Under the pieces are notes generated by a model. The model worked only from the letters and a program-made list of their open reading frames with translations. It was not told the DNA's origin and did no database searches. Below, piece by piece: positions 23,401 through 38,400 of a stretch of 64,000 bases of DNA. The DNA is from Patella vulgata. Lineage: Eukaryota; Mollusca; Gastropoda; Patellidae. The stretch covers positions 41,534,436-41,598,435 of the forward strand of contig NC_065879.2 of the NCBI RefSeq assembly GCF_932274485.2. Reading direction: 5' to 3'. A program made the position numbers and the translations under genes. Each line of letters opens with the position of its first letter. The stretch's first letter is position 1.

Positions 23401-26400
23401 AAAGAAAACTGCCCTGAGGCTTATTTTGACACGACTTTTCCTTTTAACTGATCACAGCATTTATTTCAACTGAACAGAAACTTGCCTGAGCAAAATTTAA
23501 AAACCCAAAGTCTGATTAGCTCACCTGTGCAAATCCAGTTTCATATAGCAACTTATATGCACGAAAGTCAAAATGTATTCTTTTTGGTCTGATGGCTTCT
23601 TCTAATGTTTGGTTTAACCAAAATATTCCCAATAAAGCCTACATAAAAAAATAACAAATGAAACCCCATTATAAACATAATACACAAGCCTATGTGACCC
23701 CCCCCCCCCCATTCTTTGCATACTGTAACTGCTTTGTTCAGTGCCTGTGCTCAGTTGATTTTTTATGATTAATTAAATTATCTAAATAACTATTTATTAA
23801 ATCAATGTTTATTTCCTCTTCAACTCTCCATTATATCGAAAAACAAAATAATATATCTTGGAAAAATCATCATTCTGAAATATAAACTGGTTTACACAGG
23901 TATAGGGGAACCAAAGAACGGTGATTGCTATCTCAGCCTCCAAAGAGGCACTTAGATAATCTGTCGCCCCAAGAATGCCCCCCCCCCCCCCGGTCGTATG
24001 CCAAGCTCAGACACACACCCCCACCCCGATGTAAGGGCCTTGATAATACATCAATTTATACATGAATTTGTGACTTCAAAGTGCAATATTCTCAATAAAG
24101 AAATACAGAAATGGTATGAAATGGGCTTTAACGTCCTGGTGTTCTGCACCGATTGAGTTAGTGTAGACAGGATTACGTCATGAGGGAACTACTACCTAGA
24201 ATTATATCGAATTCCAAAAGTCAAGGGTTCTTTTACGAGCAGACAAATGTGCACACAAGACCTCGGTTTTGTGGCCCATCTTAATCGACTGTACGTTGTC
24301 CTTTACTAGCCTCTCCGTCTGGGAACCACTGACAATAAGGAACCAGCTCAGAAAATTCTGATGAACTTTCTCGGCCAACACCAGGATCGACCAAGGTCCT
24401 TCCGGTTAGCGAGAATTTCTTGTATGCCTCGTCTTAAAGTATCTAATATTGAGCTGATTCGTCAGAATCGCATAACGAGGCTTTTGTTTTTAACTCGGGT
24501 ATGATATTTCATGTACCGTTTACTTGTAATCGTAGGTGCTCTGATAAACGCGATATAACCCGACTGTAACCTTATAAAGAATCTCACCCGAGACTACAGC
24601 TGCGAGTTGCCGGTGATCAACAAAAATATTGGCTATTTGTTCTTCTCCCAAAATAGCAACACACAGCTTCAGATAGTTGGATCGATCTTTGATGAACGTA
24701 TCCGATGTTTTTAAAATTCGTTTTTTCGTTTTCTTTCATTTTATATTCCATATTTTATGTTTTAACCAATGTCCCTGTATGTTCCTTTTCGAAGAAATAT
24801 CAAATATCAAAATTTGCATTGGCTTAATCCACGTTAAAATATACTCAATTAAATCATTTAACATTTAATTGAGAAATAGAAATATCAACGGTAGATGGTC
24901 TTCCAGCTTGGATTTAATTGGATTAATAAAAGGCCATCTCAAGATTTCGTAGAAAATCATAGGCTTCGCAGGTTTATCGTCTGTAGTGGATTCTGAATGT
25001 TGACACAAAATTTGTTTGTCTGTCTGTATGTTCAGGGTTGGTGGCCACAGTAGGGTTGTCCCGGGGCTGAAGTTTAGTGTCTAAGGGTAACTCAGAGTAG
25101 CGTAGGCCTGGTAGCGATGGGCTACCACTTCCGGTTTCGGAGTTATTCTACTTCCGGTTCATGGCTATACCAGTGCTATACTGGGTCAACTACTAGTATC
25201 TTTACCAATACTGAACGGGATTAAACCATATGCTCATCTTATGATATTGTTACCTGGGCTAAACTCGTTGCTATTCTATCACCACCAGATGCGCCTATAA
25301 CCATTAATAAATCATCATTTTTATCTAATAGTATAGAAGGTGACTGTCCAGTTTTAGCAATTTTCCCAGGAACTATCATGTTATGCTAAATAAAAGAAAA
25401 TTGAATTAGCAATATGGATATTTAGCCTCGGTGGTAATTTTGCTTTCGTCATTGCCAGTTCGTTAAATTGTTATGAGGATCTGTCAAAAACTTAACAGGG
25501 TGACGTCCCGTTTAATCCCGGCTTGATTACTAAATACCACTGATACAATTAACGGCATACTTATACGTCGAGGAAAAAACTCTGAAACTGCATTTGAGAA
25601 ACGTTAAAAAAAGGTACAATGTACAATTAAGGAAAATAAGATAAAAATAACATAATTATGTAAAGTTAATAGAAAATGGGCGGACCGACATTTTGGACAA
25701 AAATAAAATCTTACCGATCCGTTTTTATTATTAAAGCTTTTCATTGAATTATTTAAGATTATGCCAGTTGATTTGGAATATATCAAAGAACCAAAGCTGT
25801 GTAAAAGCAAAAAGTTCATTAGAAAGCAACAAAACACAATAGTCATATTTAAGTTTCAACAAGTCGGTTCAAAACTGTTTTCCAATCGGATGAATATTTA
25901 TAAAAAAAAATCATGATTAATTATAAAAGACAAAACAAATACATAATCAAAATTGAAATTGAAAATACTGCCAATTCCAATGACTTGTGATTTCGGACAA
26001 TAACCGATTTTTTCTATGCCCGGCCCAAAGGCTTTGTTGCGAGCTTCTTCCCAGGCTCCATTTCGGACAACCACAAGGTCGGCCGCTGTCACCTGTCATT
26101 ATGAAATACTCCCACACCTCCTATTTCTGGAATAAATCTGGTCCGGTAATTGCAAGAGAATTTGCATTTAGTTTGACTGAAATCTCGAAACATAAACGGT
26201 GTTAGAAACGGAAAGAAATGCATAAATGTTTTTAATTAATCCGAATGGAATTAAGTTTACCCGGCGTTGGTCTGCTGTGGTTGTTATCTGAATACACGTG
26301 AAGCTTACAAAACTCAACAATGTGATACTTTGGGTGGCCATGCGCACGAAGACCATTAATCATTTTTATACGCCCACATTTTCATGTCTATGGTCTTCAA

Positions 26401-29400
26401 TTCTAAATTTAATCTTCATTCGGCCAGGTTGGGTCTTTAACATGAGGTCGAAAATCTACGTTTCATTTGCATAACAATATGATGAGAATTGGAGTCATCT
26501 ATGCCACCTAGATGATTGTGCTATCTATAATATGATACTCACTAATTATTTATACTACTTGTTGCTGAAACTGCGTCCCCGTCCGTACCTAAAATTGATA
26601 CGTGTGTTGTGCCGTGCAATTGCAATTGCAAATCGTCCGTGGTTACGTTTGTATAATATTCACGATCTTCGGTCCTGACGAGGTTTATTCTCTTTCTTAC
26701 TCTTGCAGCCATTTCTTCTGTACCTAACGACTGCATAAACTAAAATACAGAAATTACTATAGTAAGTTACGCATAGTCCCGGATTAACCATTAAGTAAAA
26801 TAAGCACGCGATTAGAGCACCACTGGGGGTTGGAGGAGATGGGCTCAGGGTCATTTTCCCGGTGGCGGATTTTACCAATGGTGCAAATAGTGGATCACGG
26901 TGGTTAACTGGGTAAGACGCTGGCTCGCTAGCCTGGAGGTCGGTTGTTCGATTCCTGCATTGGCCGAGAAAGTTCATCCAGATTTTTCGGAGAAAGTTCA
27001 TCCAGATTTTTCGGAGTGGTTACCCCCCCCCCCCCCTGTCAGTGTGATTTCACACAAATCAGGTACGATGAAATCGGGGGTGGGGGTAGATTCCGTTCCT
27101 TTGGAATCCTATTACCAGTATTGGTGGGAACAGTTATTGTTCTTGATGGTGGAGTAGATGTGCCAGGTACAGGCGTTGATTGTATAATGGTGACCAATGG
27201 CGTGATGTATGTTAATTCATTTCGTCTCTTGCACTGATCTCTTGACAATTTCCACAACTTTTCCTACCAAAACAATGGCTTAAGAAATTTATAAATTTTG
27301 AGTAGCGTTTATAGCAACATATAAACCCAATGAGAAATATTGTTGAACCAAATAATTAATTAAAGATACAATATGGTCGCAAGGGCCATTACACAATGGC
27401 GCCACTGAACCCACCATAAATAAATGTTAACCATGTATGGATATATGATATCGCAGACAATGAAGATGGTATTATTATCAATATTATTAATGATGCAGTA
27501 TGTAATATTTGAAGAGGGACATAATTGACTTACCTCTTCTAAGCCTGGTGCAAACTTTGGGTCTCCTATCCGTTTTGAATAAGCACCAGCCCATTTCATG
27601 ATTTCAGTCAGTAAATGGTATGTTGGTATAACTTTATCTGGTTTGAAGTGATCATTTGTTATGTTGTAACCTATAATTATATAATCATATAAAACATATT
27701 CACATTACTGACAAGAAACGGAGATTGATGTTCAGTTGAACGTGTTGGGGACTGGGGTTATGTGGCAGCCACGAAGAAAATATTGGTGTTAGCCATTATT
27801 ACATATGTGACAGAACTGGTTAAACACATTTCAAATAATAAACACATTTTCATTATCAACGGAATTATCAGTGAAATGAAATTCGATCGTGTGTCTTTTA
27901 CCGCTCGTTACTTCAGTCGGTTATATAGAAGGGTAACTCCTGTTTGTCATTTTTTGTCGTCACTTCACGTTTCTTAAAATGTCTGTTACACATCTACTGT
28001 AGCAATGATCTCCGTGTTAAAATTATATTTGGAATGTGTTTACCAGTTCTGTCACATATCTAATAATGGCTGACATCTAATATGATTGTCCTTTAACTGG
28101 GATAAACCAGGTATAACAGGTATTGCGATACAAGATACCGTATTCTTCTATCATTCATTAAAAGCCCTAACGTTAACACGAAATGAACTATTAAAGCCGA
28201 AGTCATGTTTTTGTCAACTTTTGAAATGAATTTTGGAAAGAAAGATTTTAAGATTGAATGAAGAAGAAGTTCGGCTGGAAATGAATTCTATCTGTCCCCA
28301 ATGGCATCAGCAAACGTGCTCTGTCCAAAAGTCACAAGTTTCACTTTAGTATTATTAGCTAAATGAGATTGTTTGAACGACAAATGTTGTTTAGCAACGT
28401 ATACTACTGAATTATTTCGCAGAGGTGACCGGGAGCCTGTCTACATGACGCACTGATATTTTTTAAATTCCATTTTTCCATGTTCAGTTTTCAGTTAGTG
28501 AGATTGTCTTGTGATCTTGTATAATCGTTGATCATAGGGCGAAAATGAATGTAAAGCCTGGGGCCTGTTTCACGAAATTTTAACTAAGATAAAATCCAAA
28601 TTTTAGTAATTTGATTGGATAATATTAGACTGATTGTAGTGCTTAGCCAATCAAAATTGAAGTATCTACTAAAATTTGGATTTTATCTTTAGTTAAGATT
28701 TCGAGAAACAGGGCTCAGATATTAACAGTGGAGAACTGTATCGCTGGCAATACATCATTTTATTTTCAGTAGCATGGGCCCAGCATGGTGTTTGGGCTAG
28801 GGTCACGTAATTCCTTAATCCACGCTTCTCTCTCTGACCACATGTCCTCAATCCTTCCAGGTCATGAACAGACTATACTAACGATTGACATGCCAGGAGG
28901 TCGTTGGGGACAAGCAGCTATTTATATTCACCCGGCGAAATATTGCTTACTAAGTGAGTAGGCTACTTACCTTCTAGTACTCTCAGAATAAAAGCCAAAA
29001 TGATTCCAAAATGTGGACCGTCTGTTGACGTCAAGACGAAATGTTCGAATTCATGTTTATAAGCATCGTAAATAGAAGGACGGAAATCTTCCAAATCTTC
29101 TAATGTGAGAACAGCCCCTGAAATAAATTCAATTTTCAAGAAATTATTTGTCTTTGATAATTACCGACACAGTTACACGTCTACCCACAGAAAAAGTTTT
29201 CGCAATACCTAAAAAAACTGTACAAAGATCAATCGAAAGAAATGTACCACGGAGTGTTAAAACATTCCATAACCATATCTATTATATACAGCTTCAGAAT
29301 GTTACAGATCGGAGCTACTCTGTCATTCGTAATACAAAAATTAAGAATTTTGATAGCGGGCTTTTCCTGGACGAATAAACAAACCTATCAAAATAAAAAA

Positions 29401-32400
29401 AACATACATCGCGTTATATGTCTACGTCAGTTTTGGGCTTCATGTTTCTTTCGTCCAAAGGAAAGGTACTAACCCATTCAAAAAGGCTGGAAGGGGTTCT
29501 GATCGAAAAACGACAGATCGACAGAAGACCTGTGCAGGTGCAGACAATGTACATCCACGTGGGCTTTATTTTCTTTCTCATTTTTGTGTTGTTTACATTT
29601 CACTTTAGACCGTTTATGTGCTTGTATACTAATTTGTTTTCATGAACATTCTAATATATGGGGAAGGGTTTTGTACATAGACAAAAATGGTTCTAAAAGC
29701 ACATATTAAGGTAATATGAATATATGTAAAGTGATTTATAGTCAGTTTTGAACAAAAAATATTGTAATTTCTAATCAATTATGTTCGGTGAAATACGTGA
29801 ACAGTTCAAATTGAATGGCAGTCGTTTACGCCTGTAGGGTACACGACTCGTGTACTGATTATAAAATGTTAATTATGTCTTAAATATTGGATATTAGGAT
29901 CATATAGTTTCATGGCAAGATAATGGCATAAGTATTGATTGAAATTAATATTGATTTCTAATTCGTGTTTTTAATGGAAAATATTGAGTTAGAGACTTAG
30001 CCTACTTTAAAGAAAGTAGAAACATAGGCCTATAACACAAATTTGGGAGGGATCATTGGGTATAAAACCAACAGTATATCAATAATAAAATAATTAAGAT
30101 ATCATACTATTACCTTCCTTCTGTAAATCTGAAATCAACAATTCAGCACCCTCTCCTTTATACAAATAATCAGCTCCATGTTCTGCTATTTTTTTTAATG
30201 TTCGCAGTAAGTGGGGTCTGTAAATTATCTCCCCTTCCTTCTTAACTTCTCCGTTTTCGTGACAGAAGAGTTCACTTTAAAAAGACGACAAATCTTTGTT
30301 AAACATGCCACCGCATTCACATTTTAGATTTTTCTTTAAACAATGAAATAGATTCTAATAACTCCTAACAGTTAATACGATGGCGCATGTGTATTCTAAA
30401 TAGAATACCAGACACCAGATCTCATTCTTGGTGAGCTTAAATGGCTAATTAATAATGTTTGTTGTAGGCCTACTTTTGCATTAAAGGTACAACACTAGCC
30501 AATATTGTACTATTTTAAAACGTAAAGACTGTTAGAATCATGTATAAAAGAACCTTCATGAAGAATGGTCTGGTTTGTGAAATGGGGTAGTATTATAGCG
30601 TCGTCGACTATCTAGATCAATATGAGACTGGCGTGCCGTTTAGCCTATGTGATGAGCGATGTATCAGCCTGTTGACTTCGGTTTTCTTCCTACACAAACG
30701 ACTGGTCCGTCCTGCAGGCTTTGCTATCGACAAGTGATAAAAATCCGAAGAACATGATATTGTAAGTCCTCAACAAAACTACTATCCTTACTATTTGACT
30801 AACGCACCGTGTGTACCACAACTATATTATTTAAAAACAATTATTACCAAATACCAGGAAACATTTTGTGTAATGTAACATTATGTTTCTCCAGTAAAAC
30901 GATCGTCATATAATTCAACTTATTCTCACTGTCTTTAGAGAATGGTACACCGTTCTTTAGCATTGCTATTGCGGGCGCAAATAGGTCTTCCCATGGTAGT
31001 TTACCATATCTCTGATGGGCTTCCCAAAATGCCACAATTTCATTAGGAATTCCAATGGACAATGGTCCTATAAAATGAACGTAAATAAAGTAAATTTTAA
31101 AAAAGACAATTTTAATATTATATCCTCGGAATACTATTATTAAGTATCTTACATAATATGATATAACTACACAGGATACCCGAGTCAATTTCGCTACGGG
31201 TAGCCCCAGGCAAAAAGACTCAGGATTAATCGAGTAATAAAAAAAACGCGTGTCCATTCTTCCTCTATTCGCTCCAATGCCACACTTTAAGGACTTGACA
31301 GTCCGTCTCCACAGTTTTCTTTAACTCCAATGAAACAAACGTTCCCAGTCAATACGTAGGCGTTGACCTCGGTTTTCTTCAAATGTTTACCGTTATCTCG
31401 AAATGGCAGTACGTCATAATATACTTGAAGGGTGCGGGCACGGAACGTTCATTGAGACTTTGGTATTGGTCACAGCTTGACTTGGTCGCGTGATAATGTC
31501 GAGTTCTTTCATCGGAAATTTGCCGTATTTACATATTCAGAATGTTCAGCTTTGACCATTAATTGACAAAAACTGGTTCTTCCGCAACGAAGAGAGCTGT
31601 TGACGACGATGCGTGTTCTGGTAAGGCCACAACTTAGCTTCGAAACTGGCTAATAATGACTTTGTAGTCCGATTCGGTTTGTTACATAATTTCCACCCGT
31701 CGGCTTTTCGGGCAAAATTCGTGGAATAAGCTTTATTTTGAAGGTTTTGATGTTTAATGACAAAAAAACAATGTTGATAGTATGGGAGGCCATTATTTGA
31801 GGGTGGCTAGTTTGCGACAATATTCCAACTTATTTTTTTTTTTTTATCTTAACCTTATTTATAATGTTATGGACATATCAACTGTGATTTGGAAATGTAT
31901 TAATATTGGCAGAGGTCGTGACTATATTTCAAATTTTTTCCCATCCCTTCATGAAGATATTTCCAAGATGACGACCATTTTTGGCGGGAAAATCGGCCGA
32001 TGTGCTGATTTTAATTCAGTAGTAGTGTTTGGTATCAATATTTATGTTTTGGGGGCACAGATTCCATTTCTAACGGTTACAACTGTGTAAAACCAGCACA
32101 TGTTCACCTATTTTGCATATTTCCAGATGGCGGCCATTTTTGGCCGGGGAAAATGGGACGATGTGCTGATATTGATTAAGCAGCCGACTTTGGTATCAAT
32201 ATTTTCAGGTGCATAGATTCCATTTCTGCCAGTTACAACTGTGTAAATTGATCACAAGTTTACCTATTTGTATGTTTCCAAGATGGCGGCCATTTTTGGC
32301 TTGAATATGGACGATGTTTTGATATTGATTAAGTAGTCGTCTATGGTATCAGGATATATGTTTTCGGAGCGCAGATTACATTTTCTCGTCGTGTAAGTGG

Positions 32401-35400
32401 TTACATACTTTATGTTTCCAACGCAACAACATTCCACATGCTCGTTCCAAATTCAGCATGGAAGGCAGTTGATATCATAATATATGCCACGAGGGCTTCT
32501 TAACAAGTATTTCATTAACAATCACATTGCCGCCAGGCTGTAACGAAGCTCCCGACCACATGCTTGCTACGCTGTTACAACCTTTATGTATATATAGGGA
32601 AGATACTGACCCTCGTCTATCAGATCCAGTCTAGCACCCAATGATGAAACATCAAGAAAACTATAAAATGTTCTTGGTTGCTTGACTTTTGGTTCTTCTC
32701 TGCTTTGATAGTGAATGAGGATGGGGTGGGCATGGCACTGTCTCTATAGGCCTGGCAAGAGAGCGCCTTAAGCCCGGTAGGCACGTCACGGGAGTGTACT
32801 GAGAACGTATCCCGGTCTGACTGATAACCGCGAGATCATGATGGGAACACTCTGCGCGTAGCCTGTGCTTGGTCATGAGCTTAGTAAGATCTTGACTGGA
32901 GCGCGCTGGGCGTAGTAAGCGCTTGGTGTGGTTGTGGCAAAAGCATGATGGGCGCGTGACAGCAATATTAGAAATATGCAAAATATGTGAACATGTAATC
33001 ATTTTACAAGGTTGAAAATGTCAGGGATGGAATTTGCGACCCATACTATGAAGAGCTGTTGGTTTTTTGTCAACAAACATCAAAACCTACAAAATAAAGC
33101 TTGTTCCACGATTTCTACCCGAAAAGCCGACGGATTTACATTAAGGGTCGGACTATTGATTTCTGACCGGAATTGGTGAAGCCTATACACGTATTTCGAG
33201 ATGGATCGCAGTGATGATAGAGTGTCCTGTTTTGTGTTGGTCCTGGGTAACAGTGAGAAAATCCGTGATGGACATAACCATAACCATTTAGATTAAATTC
33301 TCTAATTCTGTCTCTACCCTGGTTTCAGGCACATGGTATCTGACAGGCGTTTAAAGTCAGGAAGTGCGGTCCCCATTTTAATCAGTTGCAGGCTTGCTGT
33401 CGCGGTCGAAATTGTTTCCAATCCTTTTCCACTTCGGCTTCGGACATCAATGGCTGGGTAATTATGGCCAAGTAAGGGGTATCTGTCCATCCAAAATAGA
33501 TCTTGGAAACTTATACAGTATCGTCTGAATACATCCACATCGCCCTTGTCTAGATTCGAGTTGACCGTTGTAAAATGGATAATTGTACTTAAAGACTGTT
33601 GTCAGACACAAATAACAACAGCACTGCAATACACACATGGTAACGAAATGTTGTATATATAGACCATGTGGTAAATAGGGGTATGGACATAGGCGTACGG
33701 ACTCGACGAATGTTAGTTGGGGGGGGGGAACCTGAAATGGCCGAACAATTCAGGTTACAGAAGGCGGAGCGGGTCGCCTGCGAGATACGAAGGAGAGGAA
33801 CTTACCCGCCCTCCACCTCCAACACCACCCCCACCCCACCCCCACCTCAAGGAAAATCCTGGCCAGAAGCTTTTTATGAAGTGTGTTTCACGTATCACCG
33901 GTGTCCTCTTACCAAGATAAATCTAGAAAAATACATTTGGAGCATGACATGGTTTTTAAAATAGATACTTTCCAACAAAATATTTATTAGGTGGTTATTT
34001 CCGATGACAACTTTGGTATATATGGAAAGAGGAAACATCCAATCTTACTAACAAAATACTGGATTCCCTGAAAAACACACATGGAGCACATACAGGACAA
34101 ACATGTAAGGGTGACGCCAAAGGTTGCCCGCGAAGATTGTCTGATCTCTCAGCGTTAGTGAGCGCTTGGCGTATATGTTCATAAACTTAAGCGTGCAACA
34201 GTTTCTGAGATCAAAAATAAAAACACAGAAAAGGACGTGGGCAGTGGATAATCCGAAAATTTAATTTGGCTTCGCTATTTATGGTAAATGTACAGCGATT
34301 AAAGACAACATCATCTTCTATATGCAATGAATTCTCCCCCGGCATCGCACCCGTTGCTAGGTACCGCGTCAGCCAGACCACGTGATACAAACATGGACTC
34401 TTGTAATTGATTTTTTTTAAAGCAGGGGTAGTCCCTCCCGAAAACAATGTTTTGAGAAGGATTTGAAGCGAACTTTTGATAGATTAATTAGTTTGAATAT
34501 ATTTTTAGTCCAAATATATCATCAAATCACCCAGTTTGTACGTGGGAAGGTATCTTTAATACCCAGACGCCTTTTCATGAAAGGTGTTTCACGTTTCACC
34601 AATGTCCTCTTACCAAGATAAATCTGGAAATATCAGATAAATTTATACATAAAATGGTCCCGTGATACATAGTCGTACGAACTGGATGAATGTTTGAAAA
34701 TGTATCTGGCCGCAAACGCGTGTTCCTGCTATTTCAGCCCGTGAAGACAGAAATTTCAATAAGGTCCAATATAGCCTATCTTAGGGGACTTACCTGAATC
34801 CCAAATCCCAAACAACCAATCAATCTTCGCGGGGTATGGGCCCGGGGCCTTACTTACGCTCCCCGAGAAAATTTTGAACAGTTTTTCTGCTATTCAAGCC
34901 CGTGAATTAAGCAACTTCAAACTTTCCAATCCGTTTGCGACCGGAATCCCACTCTATGCCGACCTGAATTCCAACCATCCAATCAGACTGTTGCCCTCAG
35001 CCCCCACCCCCGCCCCTGCATCGTACGTCTATGGGCATGGGTGACTTTGGTCTACTATGGGATGATGCTCATTTCAAAACTACTGTGTTTTAGTTACATG
35101 TGTAAGTAGAGACCTCTGCCCCAAATATTCAACCTACCCTCCATCGAATTCTAAATGCCAGTGGATCTTTTTGTCCAACTCAATCGACTATATATAGACA
35201 CACGTTCCTTGTCAGCTTCCATCAAGAATGATTGTATTCTAATAGTAAGATGTGTAATGTAAGTGATCAATTTGCCTTTTGCGGGTCTTTATTTTGGCTT
35301 CAAATGTTATATAAACTAGTATTTAGACATTTATTCAAAAGACAACACTACTATAATTAAATCTCTATACCATTGGACGGACGAGAATTAAATGGATTGA

Positions 35401-38400
35401 CATACGATGGCCATTTAATAATCTAATTTAAAAATAAACAAAATATACTACATCTTCAAACACCGATAACTTCGCTCAGGATAAAGTTATTTGGATGAAA
35501 TTTTCAATATACTCATTTCTCATTATCTATTTTAGAAATATTACAGACAGAGCGGTCACTCTTTATGTAAATCTTACTTAAAGTTACAATTTCATTATTT
35601 TTATGTCTTTTGCTCAATAGGTTGTCAACTCACTATTATACGATCATAGGTGTCATTCTCACACTTAAAACTCATTTACACCGGAAATAATAACACAATT
35701 ACCTCCCTTGTTTTCTATTTTCCACCATGGAGTAGCTATCCTCAAACGTTTGAATTTAAAGAGGAAAATGATATTTTTGCCAATTTCTCAACTGGCAATA
35801 GTGAATTATAGGATTAATAGGATTATTCTTTAACAAGGTAGGACTGTTTATACATACCATCTATTTAAGGCTTTATTTTAATAAATTTTAAAAATGTAAC
35901 GTAAAAATATGAAATTGCAACTTTAATGCGTCTTGTCTTTAAGAAGGACAACCAGACAGTGTGACAACAATGTACGACCAAACTATACCGTGGGCTTGTA
36001 AAACACAAAACAAAGACACGAAAAGAAAATACCTGTGGAATGAATGCTGGTGTAAATAGGAAAATGGCTACGATTTGCTTTATATGGAGCCGGGGTTTTA
36101 CCATCAATTACCACTGATTTCTTCAACTTGTGATCATATATTATAAATACACCTCCTGAAAATGAACAAATTGTGTATTGTGAGCTTTTAACAAATAATT
36201 ATATAAGCACCATATTCATAATTTCGAAATATTTAATTCTAGTGACAAGTTATTCAACCAGCGGCTGCCAGGCAGGACAGGAGCGACGACAATATACGTC
36301 CACATGACTTGGTTTTAATTTGTATAACTACTACTGCAGTACTGTATATTTATAACTACCACTGCAATACAGTATATTTATAACTAATACTGCAATACAG
36401 TATTTTTATAACTACTACTGTAATACAGTATTTATATAACTACATGTACTACTGTGCTAAAATTGTTTTATAAACAGTTAATATGATTCAAATGCTGCCA
36501 CCTTAATTTTATGAATGACTAAAATCGATTTCAAATGTTAGTTTAATAGCCTATACATGTATATCTTATCAGTGATCGGGGAATGATGCCATATTGCAGT
36601 TTTATAGCTTCATCTATATCGTATGCATTCAGAATAATCATTTCGTTCTTATTCGTGTGATGATAACAAAAGTTAACGTTGATGGTGTGGTCTTGATTTT
36701 AAGGATAATTGGGTCAAAACTACTACAATTTTATAGTATCAACCTTACCTTCTGTTTGTCAGGCAATGGTAAATTATTCGCTTACATGATTTGTCATTGT
36801 GGTTCCTGTCACTTTGAATCGGTCGTAGCAGATAAATGACATTGGACCCTGCCATCGTCTAGATTCATTTCTTCTGGTTTGCATAGTACCAATGGAGATT
36901 TAGGGGTATATGTTTTTCAAAGTAGCGCCAAAGTCTACATCAGTTACTACACCTCCCCTTGGGCCGTAATAGCGAGCTGTTTTCCAATGGGTGCTAGCTT
37001 TTTTTTCGCACGTATACAGTGAATGGCCATTTTGCTCAGTAATCCCAGCCAGAATTTGGCTATTTTCTAAATTTGCGTTAAAGTTTAAAATATTTGTTTT
37101 AGAACTGAAACACATTAACTATTAGTCAATCCCAACGCTAAAAACATCAACAGAATTGATTGTGTATATCTGAAATAGACCCGACCGACGCACAAAATAG
37201 TGCAATATGGCGGCCTCTTTGAACAACCCTCGCAGACGCTGTCATTGAAGACAACGTCAATTCTATGAGTTGTAGATGTTATTTTTGTGAAAAATCATTG
37301 AAAGAAGAGAGAACATGTTGGGACTGTACGAATTATATAGTCTTTATGGGTGCAACGAACACGATGCTGAAGATAAACCTATTGTTTACAATGTTGACCT
37401 CATGACCCATTGACGCCAATGTCATGACCTGTGATGTGTAGATCACGTGATATGGATATCATGGCTACTGACTGGGTCTGAGATACTTCTCCGCAGGTAG
37501 CGTGTCTCAGATGTTCAGAATGGTGCGGGGGTTGTCACATTTGGATAGCATTCAACTGTGGTTACGAATAAATGTTACCCAGTAACCACAGTGGTTACGA
37601 ATAAATGTTACCTCGTAACCACAGTGCTTACAAATAACGACAGCCCCGCAAATATTGTATTTATGAATATTAACCCTATCCCATCACGTGGCAGATACAG
37701 TATCTATAATATAGGATTACACTAACTCTAACCATGAGCATTAACCTAACCCAACACTACATATACTGTGGTTACGAACAGCCTCTTATTATGAGTGGTT
37801 TAGTCGCGTATAGCATTTTCACAGCAAAAATCGGATTTGAATTTTAAAACAACAATATTTCGTGTGTTTTTGCGTATTTCATGGTAATACTAATACTAAT
37901 GATTAGATGGTGTAAATGCAATTAGTGTCTTACCTCCGCCAATACCAGAACTATGAGGATGCTGAACACCACAACATAACAATGTAGCAATAGCTGAATC
38001 TACAGACGAACCACCAGCTTCTAAAATATTTCTGAAACATACAATATTAACATGCATTATTGTCATATACTCCCTTTACTAAACCAACTTATTCATATTA
38101 TTAAGGAATAGTGGTCTGAAGCCTTCTTGAGTTCTTTGTGTTAATAGAGTTACTTCCCTTGATTAATAAAAGGCTTTGATCCTAGATGGAATTCTGGGAT
38201 GGAGTGAAATGGAAGATGGCTGTTTTTAATTAGCTCTTCTGATTGTCATAAACAATCCAGGCCATCTTGTGGCCTATACACCCCAATACCACATGGTGGA
38301 GATGCCAAACTCCCATTTCTAGTATGTAGAATCTGAAGAACTAGTTTACAAGTGATATTTTTGATTTGTTACCAAGAATTGACTTGTGATGTGAGGAGCA

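Noticed and set aside
25898-26092. Open frame VTAADLVVVRNGAWEEARNK on the minus strand inside GGT intron 8
   Set aside because: It has no place in the GGT alignment and no usable splice borders. GTCCGAAAT-type phrases are repeated within it, so it is more likely a repeat scrap.
26093-26176. Splice-framed open stretch (minus) reading TRFIPEIGGVGVFHND that looked like a GGT exon between exons 8 and 9
   Set aside because: It fits phase 2 on entry, but it does not lead into exon 10. The stretch at 25715-25796 gives the far better FGSLIYSKSTGIILNN match and the right phase on both sides.
26900-27237. ORFs over the SINE head at 26.9 kb and similar ones at 10.2, 16.5, 49.3 and 62.6 kb (phrases like CRDRTPDLQAS)
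   Set aside because: These peptides come from the tRNA-like head of SINE family A and are common false proteins.
30844-31257. 137-codon minus ORF as a gene of its own
   Set aside because: Its second half is GGT exon 4; the first part is intron read-through upstream of the TTATAG acceptor.
17840-33740. Poly-G/poly-C tracts (11640, 17848, 23700, 23980, 27024, 33720) as regulatory G-quadruplex sites
   Set aside because: They are plain homopolymer runs in repeats and introns without spaced G-tract pattern.
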